Source of the DNA: a virus
Length of the DNA stretch: 20,569 nt
IMG/VR virus record: IMGVR_UViG_3300025168_000865
Location: 1 to 20,569 of that record
Direction: 5' to 3' (one strand)
Part shown: positions 1-6,519 of the stretch, one piece after another
How the letters are laid out: every line of letters starts with the position of its first letter
Position numbering within the stretch: the first letter of the stretch is position 1
The notes under the pieces: generated by a model
Told to the model about the DNA's origin: nothing
Databases searched by the model: none
The model's input: the letters and a program-made list of their open reading frames with translations, nothing else
Program-made: the position numbers and the translations under genes

Positions 1-1381
1 CTTCAGCTCGCCTAAAAAAATAACGAATGTAGTTTTTATCTGTTGCGGCAGGTGAAACAGCGTGATGACCGCCTGCAAAGTCTACGGTTACGCCATTAGA
101 ATGATCTAAAAAAAATGCTCCAGCATTACTAGTGCGTTCTTCATCGCTGGAATTTGTTAAGAGATCACCTCCACCTGATTGGCCTCTTAGCCTATCTCCC
201 AGTACCGTCGCGCTAGCAGCTCTGCTTCTATATATAGTAGTATCTACGTTAAAACCTGTAGGAATAAAGGTGTCGGCACCTTCTCCGGGTGATTTAGCTT
301 GGAGCGTAAACAAATCAGTAGCCGCAAACTCTTCTGCTGGCTTGTGGGGTCTGCGGATGGCTACGTAGACAAATGTTGAATTAGCACTACCAGTAACACC
401 GTTACCATTACCACCAAACCCAGTGCTATTTACATATTCAGAATCAGCACTAGATAAAGTTCCTTCTGCATTAGCACTATCAGGTCTTAAATATTTTCCA
501 CCCGCAGTGCCTTCTGCAAGAAAACCACGCATATTGTCTAAAAGATTCCACGAGCCTGAACCACTACTTCTTTTTATCAGCACCCATTGTGGTTCAAATC
601 CAAGACTCTCATAAAAAACAGCATTACTATCCGTAGTAAAGCTCCCGCACTTAATAATGGCCTCGTCACTGCCTGTGCCAAACTCTTGTTCGTCGTGGGC
701 AAATAAGTAAGCTACGTGTGACCCTCCATTTCTATTGTTTTCATTCTGCCCGCCTACTGTAAACACTGTTGAGGTTGGTGCGGTATTGTTCCAGCTGCCA
801 TCCCACGTAGTGGCGGCGGTGGTGTTGTCTAAATAAAGATTCTTAGTTCCGCCTAGAGATCTGTGATAAACAGGCCAATAGTTCGTGGTTCCTAATTCTT
901 TAATAATTATTAGACCGGGAACAGAGCCTAGATTGTGTGCTATTTCTCTACCGTTTGTTGCGTTACCCGTATAGGTAACAATGTCAAAAAACTTTTCTTG
1001 CTTGCGGAATGTCCACGAGCATATGTCGTCACCGTTCCCGTTTTCTGACCCACCGTAGCCGGTGCCTGTTTCAAAGCCAGTATTACCAGCAGACCTAAAA
1101 GTTACCTGTTGCGCGCCTGTTGCACTTAATTGCACGCCTGTGGAATCAGAGAATATTACTTTGCCTGCACCTCTTTCAGTGTCATATAAGCAATTGTTAT
1201 CACCACCCGATCTATTTTTAAACCAGACCAGACCGCCTTCGTCAGCAAGAGCAATCCCATTGTCTATGACTTGATTTACACCAGTACCTTCATACAAAAA
1301 CGTAGAAAACAAATCGTCAACGTAGGTGGCTGAACCTTTAGCGCCAGAGGCCGCAAGTAGTTTTAGCGCAGAATTACTCAT
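1..1381 (-). CDS. Phage tail protein with glycine-rich/LamG-like repeats, C-terminus cut by window edge
   Basis: The reading frame opens with ATG at 1381-1379 and runs without a stop to the window edge (at least 460 codons), so the C-terminus is missing. It starts MSNSALKLLAASGAKG. Visible motifs are LVWFKNRSGGDNN (about residue 51), SWTFRKQEKFFDIVTYTGN (about 117), AHNLGSVPGLIIIKE (about 143) and GFEPQWVLIKRSSGSGSW. From memory these recur in large phage tail or receptor-binding proteins (DUF7483 / concanavalin-like). A distal tail or fibre component is the likely role; the exact part is inference. Its ATG overlaps the stop of the upstream fibre gene by one base (TAATG), so the pair is probably translationally coupled. 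Host-binding function is not shown by the sequence. Confidence 0.8.
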   Translation of the reverse strand, partial: MSNSALKLLAASGAKGSATYVDDLFSTFLYEGTGVNQVIDNGIALADEGGLVWFKNRSGGDNNCLYDTERGAGKVIFSDSTGVQLSATGAQQVTFRSAGNTGFETGTGYGGSENGNGDDICSWTFRKQEKFFDIVTYTGNATNGREIAHNLGSVPGLIIIKELGTTNYWPVYHRSLGGTKNLYLDNTTAATTWDGSWNNTAPTSTVFTVGGQNENNRNGGSHVAYLFAHDEQEFGTGSDEAIIKCGSFTTDSNAVFYESLGFEPQWVLIKRSSGSGSWNLLDNMRGFLAEGTAGGKYLRPDSANAEGTLSSADSEYVNSTGFGGNGNGVTGSANSTFVYVAIRRPHKPAEEFAATDLFTLQAKSPGEGADTFIPTGFNVDTTIYRSRAASATVLGDRLRGQSGGGDLLTNSSDEERTSNAGAFFLDHSNGVTVDFAGGHHAVSPAATDKNYIRYFFRRAE

Positions 1382-3012
1382 TAGGCCATCGCCTGCCCAG
1401 CAGTAAAGCCGTAATAAGTAGTACCGCCATCCCTAGTAAAAAACACAAACACATCTACACCGTCGTTTGTTGCGGTTAGGGTTGGGGCTGTAGCCGCCGC
1501 CCAATCAACACTTGAGGGCCATGTAATTACTCTGGCCGAACTACCTTGAATAATCTTTAAAACAAAAAATGAAGCCGTGTTGTTTGCACCGGAATTACTA
1601 AATGTATAGGTAACATTTTCAGTAAGGTCATGCTCGAACACATTACCAAGCCGCAAGTTAATTGTTGCAGCATTAGAGCTAGACGTTATTGTATTTACGT
1701 CATCTGTCGTTCCAGCATCAAAATTAACAACGCCATTAGCATCCGATGTAACAATAGCTGCTGCTTGTGTAAGACCTAAAACATTAGGAAACGCTACTTC
1801 ATAAGTTGCTGCTGCACTATGCGCTGGCCCCTTAACGGTTACACCGTGTGAGTTGCTTTCACAATTAAATCTAACTGTGCCGGGGTTAGTGTTCCCATAA
1901 AACTCTGTAAAACCTTCTCCATTAGGAAACAACTGTATGTTGCCATCAGTGTTAGTTGACTTAACGGCATTAGCATCTATCTGGATATTGTCGACATCTA
2001 AACTTCCAAGCGTGCCAACAGAGGTAATTTGGGTCTGTGCGGCATCAACATTTAAAGTGTTGGTGCTAAGGCTAATACCTGTTCCTGCTACTAAAGCGGT
2101 TTTAGATACTGCGATTGCGGCACTTGCATTAACATCAGCGTTGACTATGACGCCAGAACCAATAGCTGCTACGCCAGTGTCTGCAATCGTAATGTCTCCA
2201 GATACAACGTTGTCAATCCACTTTGATGTGCCGGTGTCGTAAAACAAAAGAGCCGCATCAGCAGGAGAGGTAACGTTAGTATCAGCAAGACCTGCAAGCG
2301 TAGCGCCACCTAAGCCTGTTTGTGAGTCTACATAAGCCTTTACAGACTGCTGGCTAGGTATTCCAGTTGCAGAGTTACTACTAAGATCATCTTCATCTAC
2401 AAATGATTTGCCATCTAAGATGTTGAGTTCTGCGGCAGTAGATGTAACACCATCAAGAATGTTTAGCTCAGCCGCTGTAGCCGTGACAGCACCACCATTC
2501 ACAGTAAACGTGCCAGAAGCAGATAACGTAGTAAATGATCCAGCCGCAGGCGTTGCTCCGCCAATAACGGCGTTGTCGACCGTACCACCATCTAAGTTGG
2601 CGGTTGTAATTGTTCCAAGGTTACTGATGGTTGCACCGCTAAAGTTCACAGTGCCACTAGCAGTCAGGTTGGTAAATGTTCCTGCACCAGCAGATGAGCC
2701 ACCAATCGTAGCGCCATCTACCGTACCGCCATTAATGTCGGCAGATGTAACCACAAGATTGGTAAATGTACCGGCGGCTGCTGAAGAAGCGCCTATTACA
2801 GTTCCATCAATGTTTCCACCGTTAATGTCAGCGGTCGGAATAGTAACTGTGCCAGTAAACGTAGGGCCTGCTGTATCAGACTTAGTAGCTACCGCTGTAG
2901 CAATAGCATCAAATTCTGTTTCAAACTCTGCACCGCGAATAACCTTATTGGTGTCACCACCGGCAAGCGTGTCTTTTGCGGCAAAGTCTGTGGTTTTGGT
3001 GTAATTAGCCAT
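1381..3012 (-). CDS. Tail fibre protein with 30-residue repeats
   Basis: A 543-aa protein. The N-terminus (ANYTKTTDFAAKDTL, then GAEFETEFDAIATAVATK at about 27-44) resembles the virion-attachment end of many phage tail fibres. A repetitive rod follows: two adjacent 30-residue units at 61-120 with the pattern ADINGG-DG--IG-SSA-AGTFTNL, a third related unit at 138-167, and two TAAELNILDG motifs at about 179-201. SQQSVKAYVDSQTG (about 222) is another common fibre signature. The Ala/Gly/Thr/Ser/Asn-rich composition suits a trimeric beta-rich shaft, and the C-terminal part (about 440-543) looks globular. The ATG at 3012 has an AGGAAT ribosome site. The gene lies directly after the capsid terminator and is coupled to the next tail gene. 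The specific attachment partner is unknown. Confidence 0.88.
   Translation of the reverse strand: MANYTKTTDFAAKDTLAGGDTNKVIRGAEFETEFDAIATAVATKSDTAGPTFTGTVTIPTADINGGNIDGTVIGASSAAAGTFTNLVVTSADINGGTVDGATIGGSSAGAGTFTNLTASGTVNFSGATISNLGTITTANLDGGTVDNAVIGGATPAAGSFTTLSASGTFTVNGGAVTATAAELNILDGVTSTAAELNILDGKSFVDEDDLSSNSATGIPSQQSVKAYVDSQTGLGGATLAGLADTNVTSPADAALLFYDTGTSKWIDNVVSGDITIADTGVAAIGSGVIVNADVNASAAIAVSKTALVAGTGISLSTNTLNVDAAQTQITSVGTLGSLDVDNIQIDANAVKSTNTDGNIQLFPNGEGFTEFYGNTNPGTVRFNCESNSHGVTVKGPAHSAAATYEVAFPNVLGLTQAAAIVTSDANGVVNFDAGTTDDVNTITSSSNAATINLRLGNVFEHDLTENVTYTFSNSGANNTASFFVLKIIQGSSARVITWPSSVDWAAATAPTLTATNDGVDVFVFFTRDGGTTYYGFTAGQAMA
2512..2832 (-). repeat. 90-bp coding repeats in the tail fibre gene
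   Basis: Two adjacent 90-bp units (2743-2832 and 2653-2742) encode the 30-residue repeats of the fibre shaft, and a more diverged copy lies at 2512-2601. Each unit encodes a GG-x-DG-x-IG core followed by GTFTNL or GSFTTL. Such units can expand or contract by recombination and so vary fibre length. Confidence 0.75.
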
Positions 3013-3029
3013 TGGTTATTCCTAGCAAG

Positions 3030-3058
3030 AGAAAAGGAAAGGGGGCCTTGCGACCCCC
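3030..3058 (-). terminator. Probable intrinsic terminator after the major capsid gene
   Basis: On the minus strand a G5 run (3058-3054) pairs with a C5 run (3045-3041) across an 8-nt centre that can add one more G-C pair. A T-rich tail (TTTCCTTTTCT) follows directly. It begins 10 nt after the capsid stop codon and ends 18 nt before the fibre ATG. Some read-through must be expected, since no clear promoter is visible between it and the fibre gene; it may tune down fibre expression relative to capsid. Confidence 0.65.
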
Positions 3059-3067
3059 GGTACTCTA

Positions 3068-4045
3068 TTAGGCAGATGGTACTGCCATAACAAAACCAGC
3101 TTCAGGACGATACACCTGAACACCGTAGAGGGTGTCAGCGGTGTACAGAGTAGATAAGTACTCTTGCTTGTACTGAGTCTGAGAGCGAACAGCTAACTGC
3201 TCTGCCATTACGACAGCATCAGCGTGGAACAACAGCGCGGCACGAGTGTCGACGCTTGATGCAGTGTTATCGCCAGCAGCTTCGATAGTTCGGCAGTTAG
3301 CAGAAACGTAAACGTCTACGCCATACAGGTTGCCGATCAAGCCGTTGTTGACAGTTCCACCAGACACAAAGTCAGATGACACGTAACGATCAATACCCAT
3401 AATCGCATTGCGCGTTGCAGGCGGAATAATCAAGTTACGATTTTCCATCGGTACATTGTTGTCATCCATCTTCTGGATCATGTCGCGGAAAAACGCATCC
3501 GTGAACTCGTCACCAGCTACCAGAGTGTCATCAGTGTACTGAGTGGTAGTGCCGTTATCATTAAAGAAACAACCAGTGTGCTGGTAGTCAGTAGCAGCAG
3601 GGCTAAATACAACAGCGCCGCCGTCACCAAAACCAGTACCAGCCGCGTGCAGGTCGTTGTCAACCTGTACAGCCAGAGCGTAACCAGCGTCTTCAGTGTA
3701 GAACTGACGCAGAGATGACAGAGCCTGTACCTCTACGATGTCCTCGATCAGACGTGAGTACTCAAAGTGCCGGTTAATAGTAACCTGCAGCTCTGACTCG
3801 GTGTTTGCAATGATAGTTACCGCAGTATCAGCCGCTTTAGCGTTGGCATCACCACGAGTAGGCTTAGGGATATGAATAACGTCACCTTTCTTGCCAGTCA
3901 TAGCGAGACGCTTGACAAGGGGTGCCATTTTCAAGTTCTTTTGATATGCAGCAATAATTTCATCTGACCAAATTTCTGGTACAAAAGTTGCCGCTTCTGT
4001 TAGCGCAGTATTACCACCTGCACCGGGATAAGTTGCTGTAGCCAT
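3068..4045 (-). CDS. Major capsid protein
   Basis: A 325-aa protein of a size and composition typical of HK97-fold phage coat proteins. It opens ATATYPGAGGNTALTEAATFVPEIWSDEI, with basic KRLAMTGKKGDVIHIPKP at about 46-63, then EFSRLIEDI-like and DNDLHAAGTG segments. The C-terminal region carries YKQEYLSTLYTADTLYGVQVYRP. It immediately follows the scaffold gene, which is the standard order. The ribosome site (AAAGGAGATAACTC before the ATG at 4045) is the strongest in the left arm, as expected for the most abundant virion protein. A terminator-like hairpin follows. I infer the capsid role from motifs and position; the subfamily is not determined. Confidence 0.85.
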   Translation of the reverse strand: MATATYPGAGGNTALTEAATFVPEIWSDEIIAAYQKNLKMAPLVKRLAMTGKKGDVIHIPKPTRGDANAKAADTAVTIIANTESELQVTINRHFEYSRLIEDIVEVQALSSLRQFYTEDAGYALAVQVDNDLHAAGTGFGDGGAVVFSPAATDYQHTGCFFNDNGTTTQYTDDTLVAGDEFTDAFFRDMIQKMDDNNVPMENRNLIIPPATRNAIMGIDRYVSSDFVSGGTVNNGLIGNLYGVDVYVSANCRTIEAAGDNTASSVDTRAALLFHADAVVMAEQLAVRSQTQYKQEYLSTLYTADTLYGVQVYRPEAGFVMAVPSA

Positions 4046-4063
4046 GAGTTATCTCCTTTAGGG

Positions 4064-4861
4064 CTATCGAACTCGACCCTCGGCGTATGCTTGTAAAATT
4101 TCGTCTGATAACGAATTGTAGCGCTCTGGGTCGGTTTTCATTAGTTTAATAATGTCAGCACGACGATAGACTTTCCTACGAGATCCTTCTGCTGTACCAC
4201 GAGCGTTGCCTGTGGTTGCAGACTTTACGGCACTTTTACGGGCTTCTTTTTCAGCTTGAGCCGTTTGCTGAACAACCTGATTACGTTCTTTCCAAAGCGT
4301 AAAAAGTTCGTCAGCAGAGTCATAATCGTAACCTTGGTCTGCTTCTACAAACAGTTTAGTTCTAACCCTTGATCCCTTGATCCACTCAGCAAAACTGGTG
4401 TTTTGCAAGATACTTTCCATATCAGGGTGTTTAGCCCTAAGTTGTGAAAGAGTAGCTTGTTGACGGTTTTGTTGTGCGTAAGCCTCTGCTTCTCTGATCT
4501 TTGGGTGGTTATCAATAGCTCTGTTGACAGCAGTTTTAGGATCAATAAAAAAGTCTGTATCATCTTGATGTTGCTGTTCTTCAGGTGCTGTTTGTGTGTT
4601 GAGTTCTGTCTGAATGTAGTTATCAACAACTTTACGTAACTCGCCAACCTCCGTACTCTGTTTGCCTGAAAACTTTTCAAGCTCTTGGTGCATCTGTACA
4701 AGTTTTTCTACAGACTTACCTTGGTACTTTTCTGGAATATCAGGTTCTTGTACAGGTTGTTCCTCTTCTTGAGGAGTCTCTACTGTATCCTGTATGTCGA
4801 GTTGGTCTGTTGTTTCTAGCTCCTCTTCTGGACGCTCATCAATAATTGTCGCTCTTGACAT
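4064..4861 (-). CDS. Capsid assembly scaffolding protein
   Basis: A protein of about 265 aa, strongly acidic at the N-terminus (SRATIIDERPEEELETTDQ onward) and Gln/Glu-rich and helical through the middle (EKFSGKQSTEVGELRKVVDNY at about 63-83). Its C-terminus is basic (RRKVYRRADIIKLMKTDPERY). An acidic disordered start with a basic C-terminal helical segment that contacts the coat is characteristic of phage scaffolds, and it lies 18 nt upstream of the capsid gene. I chose the ATG at 4861; a GTG at 4864 directly in front would add one residue. The role is temporary: it shapes the procapsid and then leaves. Identity rests on composition and position rather than a catalytic motif. Confidence 0.78.
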   Translation of the reverse strand: MSRATIIDERPEEELETTDQLDIQDTVETPQEEEQPVQEPDIPEKYQGKSVEKLVQMHQELEKFSGKQSTEVGELRKVVDNYIQTELNTQTAPEEQQHQDDTDFFIDPKTAVNRAIDNHPKIREAEAYAQQNRQQATLSQLRAKHPDMESILQNTSFAEWIKGSRVRTKLFVEADQGYDYDSADELFTLWKERNQVVQQTAQAEKEARKSAVKSATTGNARGTAEGSRRKVYRRADIIKLMKTDPERYNSLSDEILQAYAEGRVR

Positions 4862-4899
4862 CACTAAAATTACCCCGCCTTTTTAGGTTATGGAGATTA

Positions 4900-5139
4900 T
4901 TATTGGGATTGACTCTCACGAGCTTCCCTTCCTCGTCGCCCAGCTTTTTCGTGTTCTCGCACCCACTTTATGTGTCTTCCGGGGAAGTCACCAGTAGATC
5001 CATCAAGAATAAACGGTGTTGCTGAAACGATTTTTGTAGCGTTAGCACCACATCCGCACCTAATGGTTGTGGTATCTTGATCTACAAATTCTTCAAATAT
5101 GTGTCCGTTAGTACAACGAAAATCGAATACTTTAATCAT
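4900..5139 (-). CDS. FmdB-like zinc-ribbon protein
   Basis: The ATG at 5139 gives a 79-aa protein beginning MIKVFDFRCTNGHIFEEF. This matches the usual FmdB-family opening (short strand, aromatic-Asp, Cys, then Asn-Gly-His), with a second knuckle RCGCGA about 20 residues later. Zn ligands would be Cys9, His13 and the two later cysteines. The C-terminus is basic and Arg-rich (EKAGRRGREARESQSQ). The frame is open upstream to 5160, but the start at 5139 fits the family and overlaps the previous stop by 8 nt. It sits between an unknown gene and the scaffold in the capsid operon. Such proteins are frequent in phages without a proven role; nucleic-acid binding is inference. Confidence 0.7.
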   Translation of the reverse strand: MIKVFDFRCTNGHIFEEFVDQDTTTIRCGCGANATKIVSATPFILDGSTGDFPGRHIKWVREHEKAGRRGREARESQSQ

Positions 5140-5371
5140 TATCTTTGTCAAGCTCATCATAATTAGTATTTGTTGTAGACTCTAAATTTAAAATGTATGC
5201 TAAGACGTTTAGCTGTCCTTTACGTACATACAAATCATTCGTGTCTTTAGTAGCTTCAACACTATTAATCACTAAAGCGTTCTGTTTTAGTTCTTCAATT
5301 AGTTGTTTCCAACCGTCAGTAGAAAACAGGGTGAAGTAATTGTCGTAATACTTTTGTATTTCTTGATCCAC
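5132..5371 (-). CDS. Small conserved-looking protein of unknown function, first gene of the capsid operon
   Basis: A 79-aa protein starting with GTG at 5371, chosen because CCTAAGAGGCCTCAA places an AAGAGG ribosome site at good distance and no ATG lies near. It begins MDQEIQKYYDNYFTLFSTDG, with WKQLIEELKQNALVINS and RKGQLNVLAYILNLES as amphipathic segments, and it ends acidic. No catalytic motif or transmembrane segment is seen. It is the first gene after the promoter at 5426-5454, suggesting an early step in head assembly. I do not recognise a named family; compact phage head operons often carry a protein of this size. Confidence 0.68.
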   Translation of the reverse strand: MDQEIQKYYDNYFTLFSTDGWKQLIEELKQNALVINSVEATKDTNDLYVRKGQLNVLAYILNLESTTNTNYDELDKDND

Positions 5372-5425
5372 TTGAGGCCTCTTAGGTTATCTCTGATTAA
5401 TAAAATGTACCACAGTACACTATAT

Positions 5426-5454
5426 ATTATATCATATATTAGATCAAAAGTCAA
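5426..5454 (-). promoter_or_regulatory. Consensus sigma-70 promoter for the scaffold-capsid operon
   Basis: On the minus strand, -35 TTGACT (5454-5449), a 17-nt spacer and -10 TATAAT (5431-5426). The start of transcription would be near 5419, about 48 nt before the GTG of the 79-aa gene. The spacer is very AT-rich. The 12-mer CTTGACTTTTGA covering the -35 is identical in the promoter at 11304-11332. Confidence 0.8.
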
Positions 5455-5457
5455 GCA

Positions 5458-5715
5458 CTATTTACCTTTTTTGGTAGTTTTTCTCCTTTTGCCCGAGGCA
5501 GTAACAGCGTATTTAATTGCCTTTGGGCCTCTTTTTTTGCGTTTTGCGGCTTCTTTCTCTGCTTTGGTCATCTTGGCGGCTACCGCTTTTGGCCTGCAAG
5601 CTGGGTAAGGACGTTTAGACCCTTTGGCTTTTTTACGGCCACATTTCTTTCCGGTCTTTATGTCAACCCACTCTTCTTTAAACCATTTAGTTAAACCGCC
5701 TTTAGACTTAGGCAT
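5458..5715 (-). CDS. Very basic small protein, DUF5872-like
   Basis: An 85-aa protein starting at the ATG at 5715 (MPKSKGGLTKWFKEEWVDI), not at the longer open frame reaching 5784, because the ATG overlaps the previous stop by 8 nt and the GGLTKWFKEEWVDI opening fits the family. Then come TGKKCGRKKAKGSKRPYPACRP and a Lys/Arg-rich tail (KRKKRGPKAIKY, GKRRKTTKKGK). The two cysteines in CGRK and YPACRP are family-like. I recall this domain as DUF5872, seen in marine phages and large algal viruses; function unknown. The strong positive charge suggests nucleic-acid or polyanion binding inside the virion or cell, which is inference. It is the last gene of the basic cassette, just before the capsid-operon promoter. 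Confidence 0.75.
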   Translation of the reverse strand: MPKSKGGLTKWFKEEWVDIKTGKKCGRKKAKGSKRPYPACRPKAVAAKMTKAEKEAAKRKKRGPKAIKYAVTASGKRRKTTKKGK

Positions 5716-5893
5716 AAGTACCACCGCGCTTCTTGTACGTCTTGACCAACCAAGCATTAGCGTACGCACTAGGGTACACATCAAACTTGCGCTTAGCTTC
5801 TGCTTTAACCCTAGAGTAAAGAGCCTTGTTCTTTACATTACTAGGTATAGAACTCTTTTTTTTCTTAGGCTTGGTTTTCTTTTTTGCAGTCAT
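5708..5893 (-). CDS. Lysine-rich conserved small phage protein
   Basis: A 61-aa protein. The first 15 residues are nearly all Lys (TAKKKTKPKKKKSS). A compact segment follows: ALYSRVKAEAKRKFDVYPSA then YANAWLVKTYKKRGGTYA. The KxKFDVYPSAYANxWLVKxYKxRGG pattern recurs in many marine phage genomes by my recollection and usually follows the portal region; no function is established. The ATG at 5893 overlaps the stop of the 26-aa gene upstream as TAATG, and its own stop overlaps the next ATG. This makes three consecutive coupled basic genes. Confidence 0.75.
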   Translation of the reverse strand: MTAKKKTKPKKKKSSIPSNVKNKALYSRVKAEAKRKFDVYPSAYANAWLVKTYKKRGGTYA

Positions 5894-5973
5894 TACTTTT
5901 TATTCTTCTTTTTCTTTTTAGGCGGCTGTGATTTCACCGTATATTTATTGCTTCCACCGTTTTTATACGCCAT
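5893..5973 (-). CDS. 26-residue polylysine-tailed microprotein
   Basis: ATG at 5973 is preceded by a perfect AGGAGG (TAGGAGGTTGTAATG), which is why I accept so short a gene. The product is MAYKNGGSNKYTVKSQPP followed by KKKKKNKK. Its stop TAA shares one base with the next ATG. It could be a real microprotein or a leader that loads ribosomes onto the next Lys-rich gene. No family is recognised. Confidence 0.6.
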   Translation of the reverse strand: MAYKNGGSNKYTVKSQPPKKKKKNKK

Positions 5974-5982
5974 TACAACCTC

Positions 5983-6132
5983 CTATTTACCTTTGTGGAC
6001 TTTTTGAACTTCAAAGTTTGCAGACTGAGACGCACCCTTGTGGGGCTTATAACCGCCTGCAGGATTTTTCATTAGCTTGTAACTGTTACCGCTTTTCATC
6101 CAGTGGTAACCTTTAGGTGCTGATACTTTCAT
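5983..6132 (-). CDS. 49-residue basic protein of unknown function
   Basis: ATG at 6132 opens MKVSAPKGYHWMKSGNSYKL, then MKNPAGGYKPHKGASQSANF and EVQKVHKGK before a TAG at 5985-5983. The APKGYHWMKSG start looks like a short conserved phage protein that I have no function for. It lies 5 nt after the DUF6321-like gene and 9 nt before the 26-aa gene, all on one strand. Rich in Lys, Gly and Ser with aromatic residues; no membrane segment. Confidence 0.65.
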   Translation of the reverse strand: MKVSAPKGYHWMKSGNSYKLMKNPAGGYKPHKGASQSANFEVQKVHKGK

Positions 6133-6137
6133 AACGT

Positions 6138-6404
6138 TTACCAGTTTTTGCAAGACCAGTATCTTGCGGTGAGTTTGCTAGGCTTGTTTGTATCACACCT
6201 GTGCCTAGCCCTAAATGACTTACGCCGTGCTGGTTGATCTTTTTTAATCTTCATATTAGCGTCACCAAAGCGTATAGTCTTGGTCTTGTCACCTTCCTTG
6301 GCTACTACTACAAACTTCTTGGTTGGGTGGTTAGGAGTCCGCTTCGGTTTGTTGTAACCGCTTACTCCTGCTCGTTCCAGCTTTGGATCCTTTTTCTTTG
6401 GCAT
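6138..6404 (-). CDS. DUF6321-like basic protein
   Basis: An 88-aa protein beginning MPKKKDPKLERAGVSGYNKP then KRTPNHPTKKFVVVAKEGDK and KTIRFGDANM. The middle and end are RRKSFRARHRCDTNKPSKLT and ARYWSCKNW. The DPKLERAGVSGYNKPKRTP...HVVVAKEGDKxKTIRFG...ARYW pattern is what I recall as DUF6321, present in cyanophages and algal viruses, function unknown. Its ATG shares one base with the portal stop (TAATG), so it is coupled to portal translation. Its first 74 nt are also read in another frame by the coiled-coil gene at 6331-6519. Confidence 0.78.
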   Translation of the reverse strand: MPKKKDPKLERAGVSGYNKPKRTPNHPTKKFVVVAKEGDKTKTIRFGDANMKIKKDQPARRKSFRARHRCDTNKPSKLTARYWSCKNW

Positions 6405-6519
6405 TAACCCTGTCCTCCAAATTGTTCACTTGGCATTGTAAGGTCTCTAACTGGTCCTTGAGGTCTTTGAACGCTTCGTTGATCTGCTTGAGTAGGCTGT
6501 TGAGTTCTGTTTGTGTCAT
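6331..6519 (-). CDS. Overlapping coiled-coil protein, out of frame over the portal 3' end
   Basis: ATG at 6519 gives a 62-aa product. Hydrophobic residues Leu6, Leu10, Ile13, Phe17, Leu20, Leu24, Leu27, Val31, Leu34 and Val38 follow strict 4-3 spacing, so residues 5-39 form almost five perfect heptads of a parallel coiled coil. A charged, Lys/Arg/Ser-rich tail follows (AKEKGSKAGTSRSKRLQQ). It overlaps the portal C-terminal coding region by 116 nt and the DUF6321-like gene by 74 nt, in a different frame from each. The portal in that stretch is low-complexity (Gln, Asn, Pro, Arg), which permits dual coding. A preceding ATG at 6525 is possible; the ribosome site is weak, so translation probably depends on coupling. 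A small head or packaging accessory protein is a guess. Confidence 0.68.
   Translation of the reverse strand: MTQTELNSLLKQINEAFKDLKDQLETLQCQVNNLEDRVNAKEKGSKAGTSRSKRLQQTEADS

Noticed and set aside
2408-3004. 198-aa plus-strand open frame opposite the tail fibre repeats
   Set aside because: It is the antisense of the Ala/Gly/Thr-rich fibre repeats, which gives Val/Pro/Ala-rich pseudo-protein; no ribosome site and wrong strand for the operon.
5716-5784. N-terminal extension of the DUF5872-like gene
   Set aside because: It would overlap the 61-aa gene far more, and the family-like opening MPKSKGGLTKWF starts at 5715.
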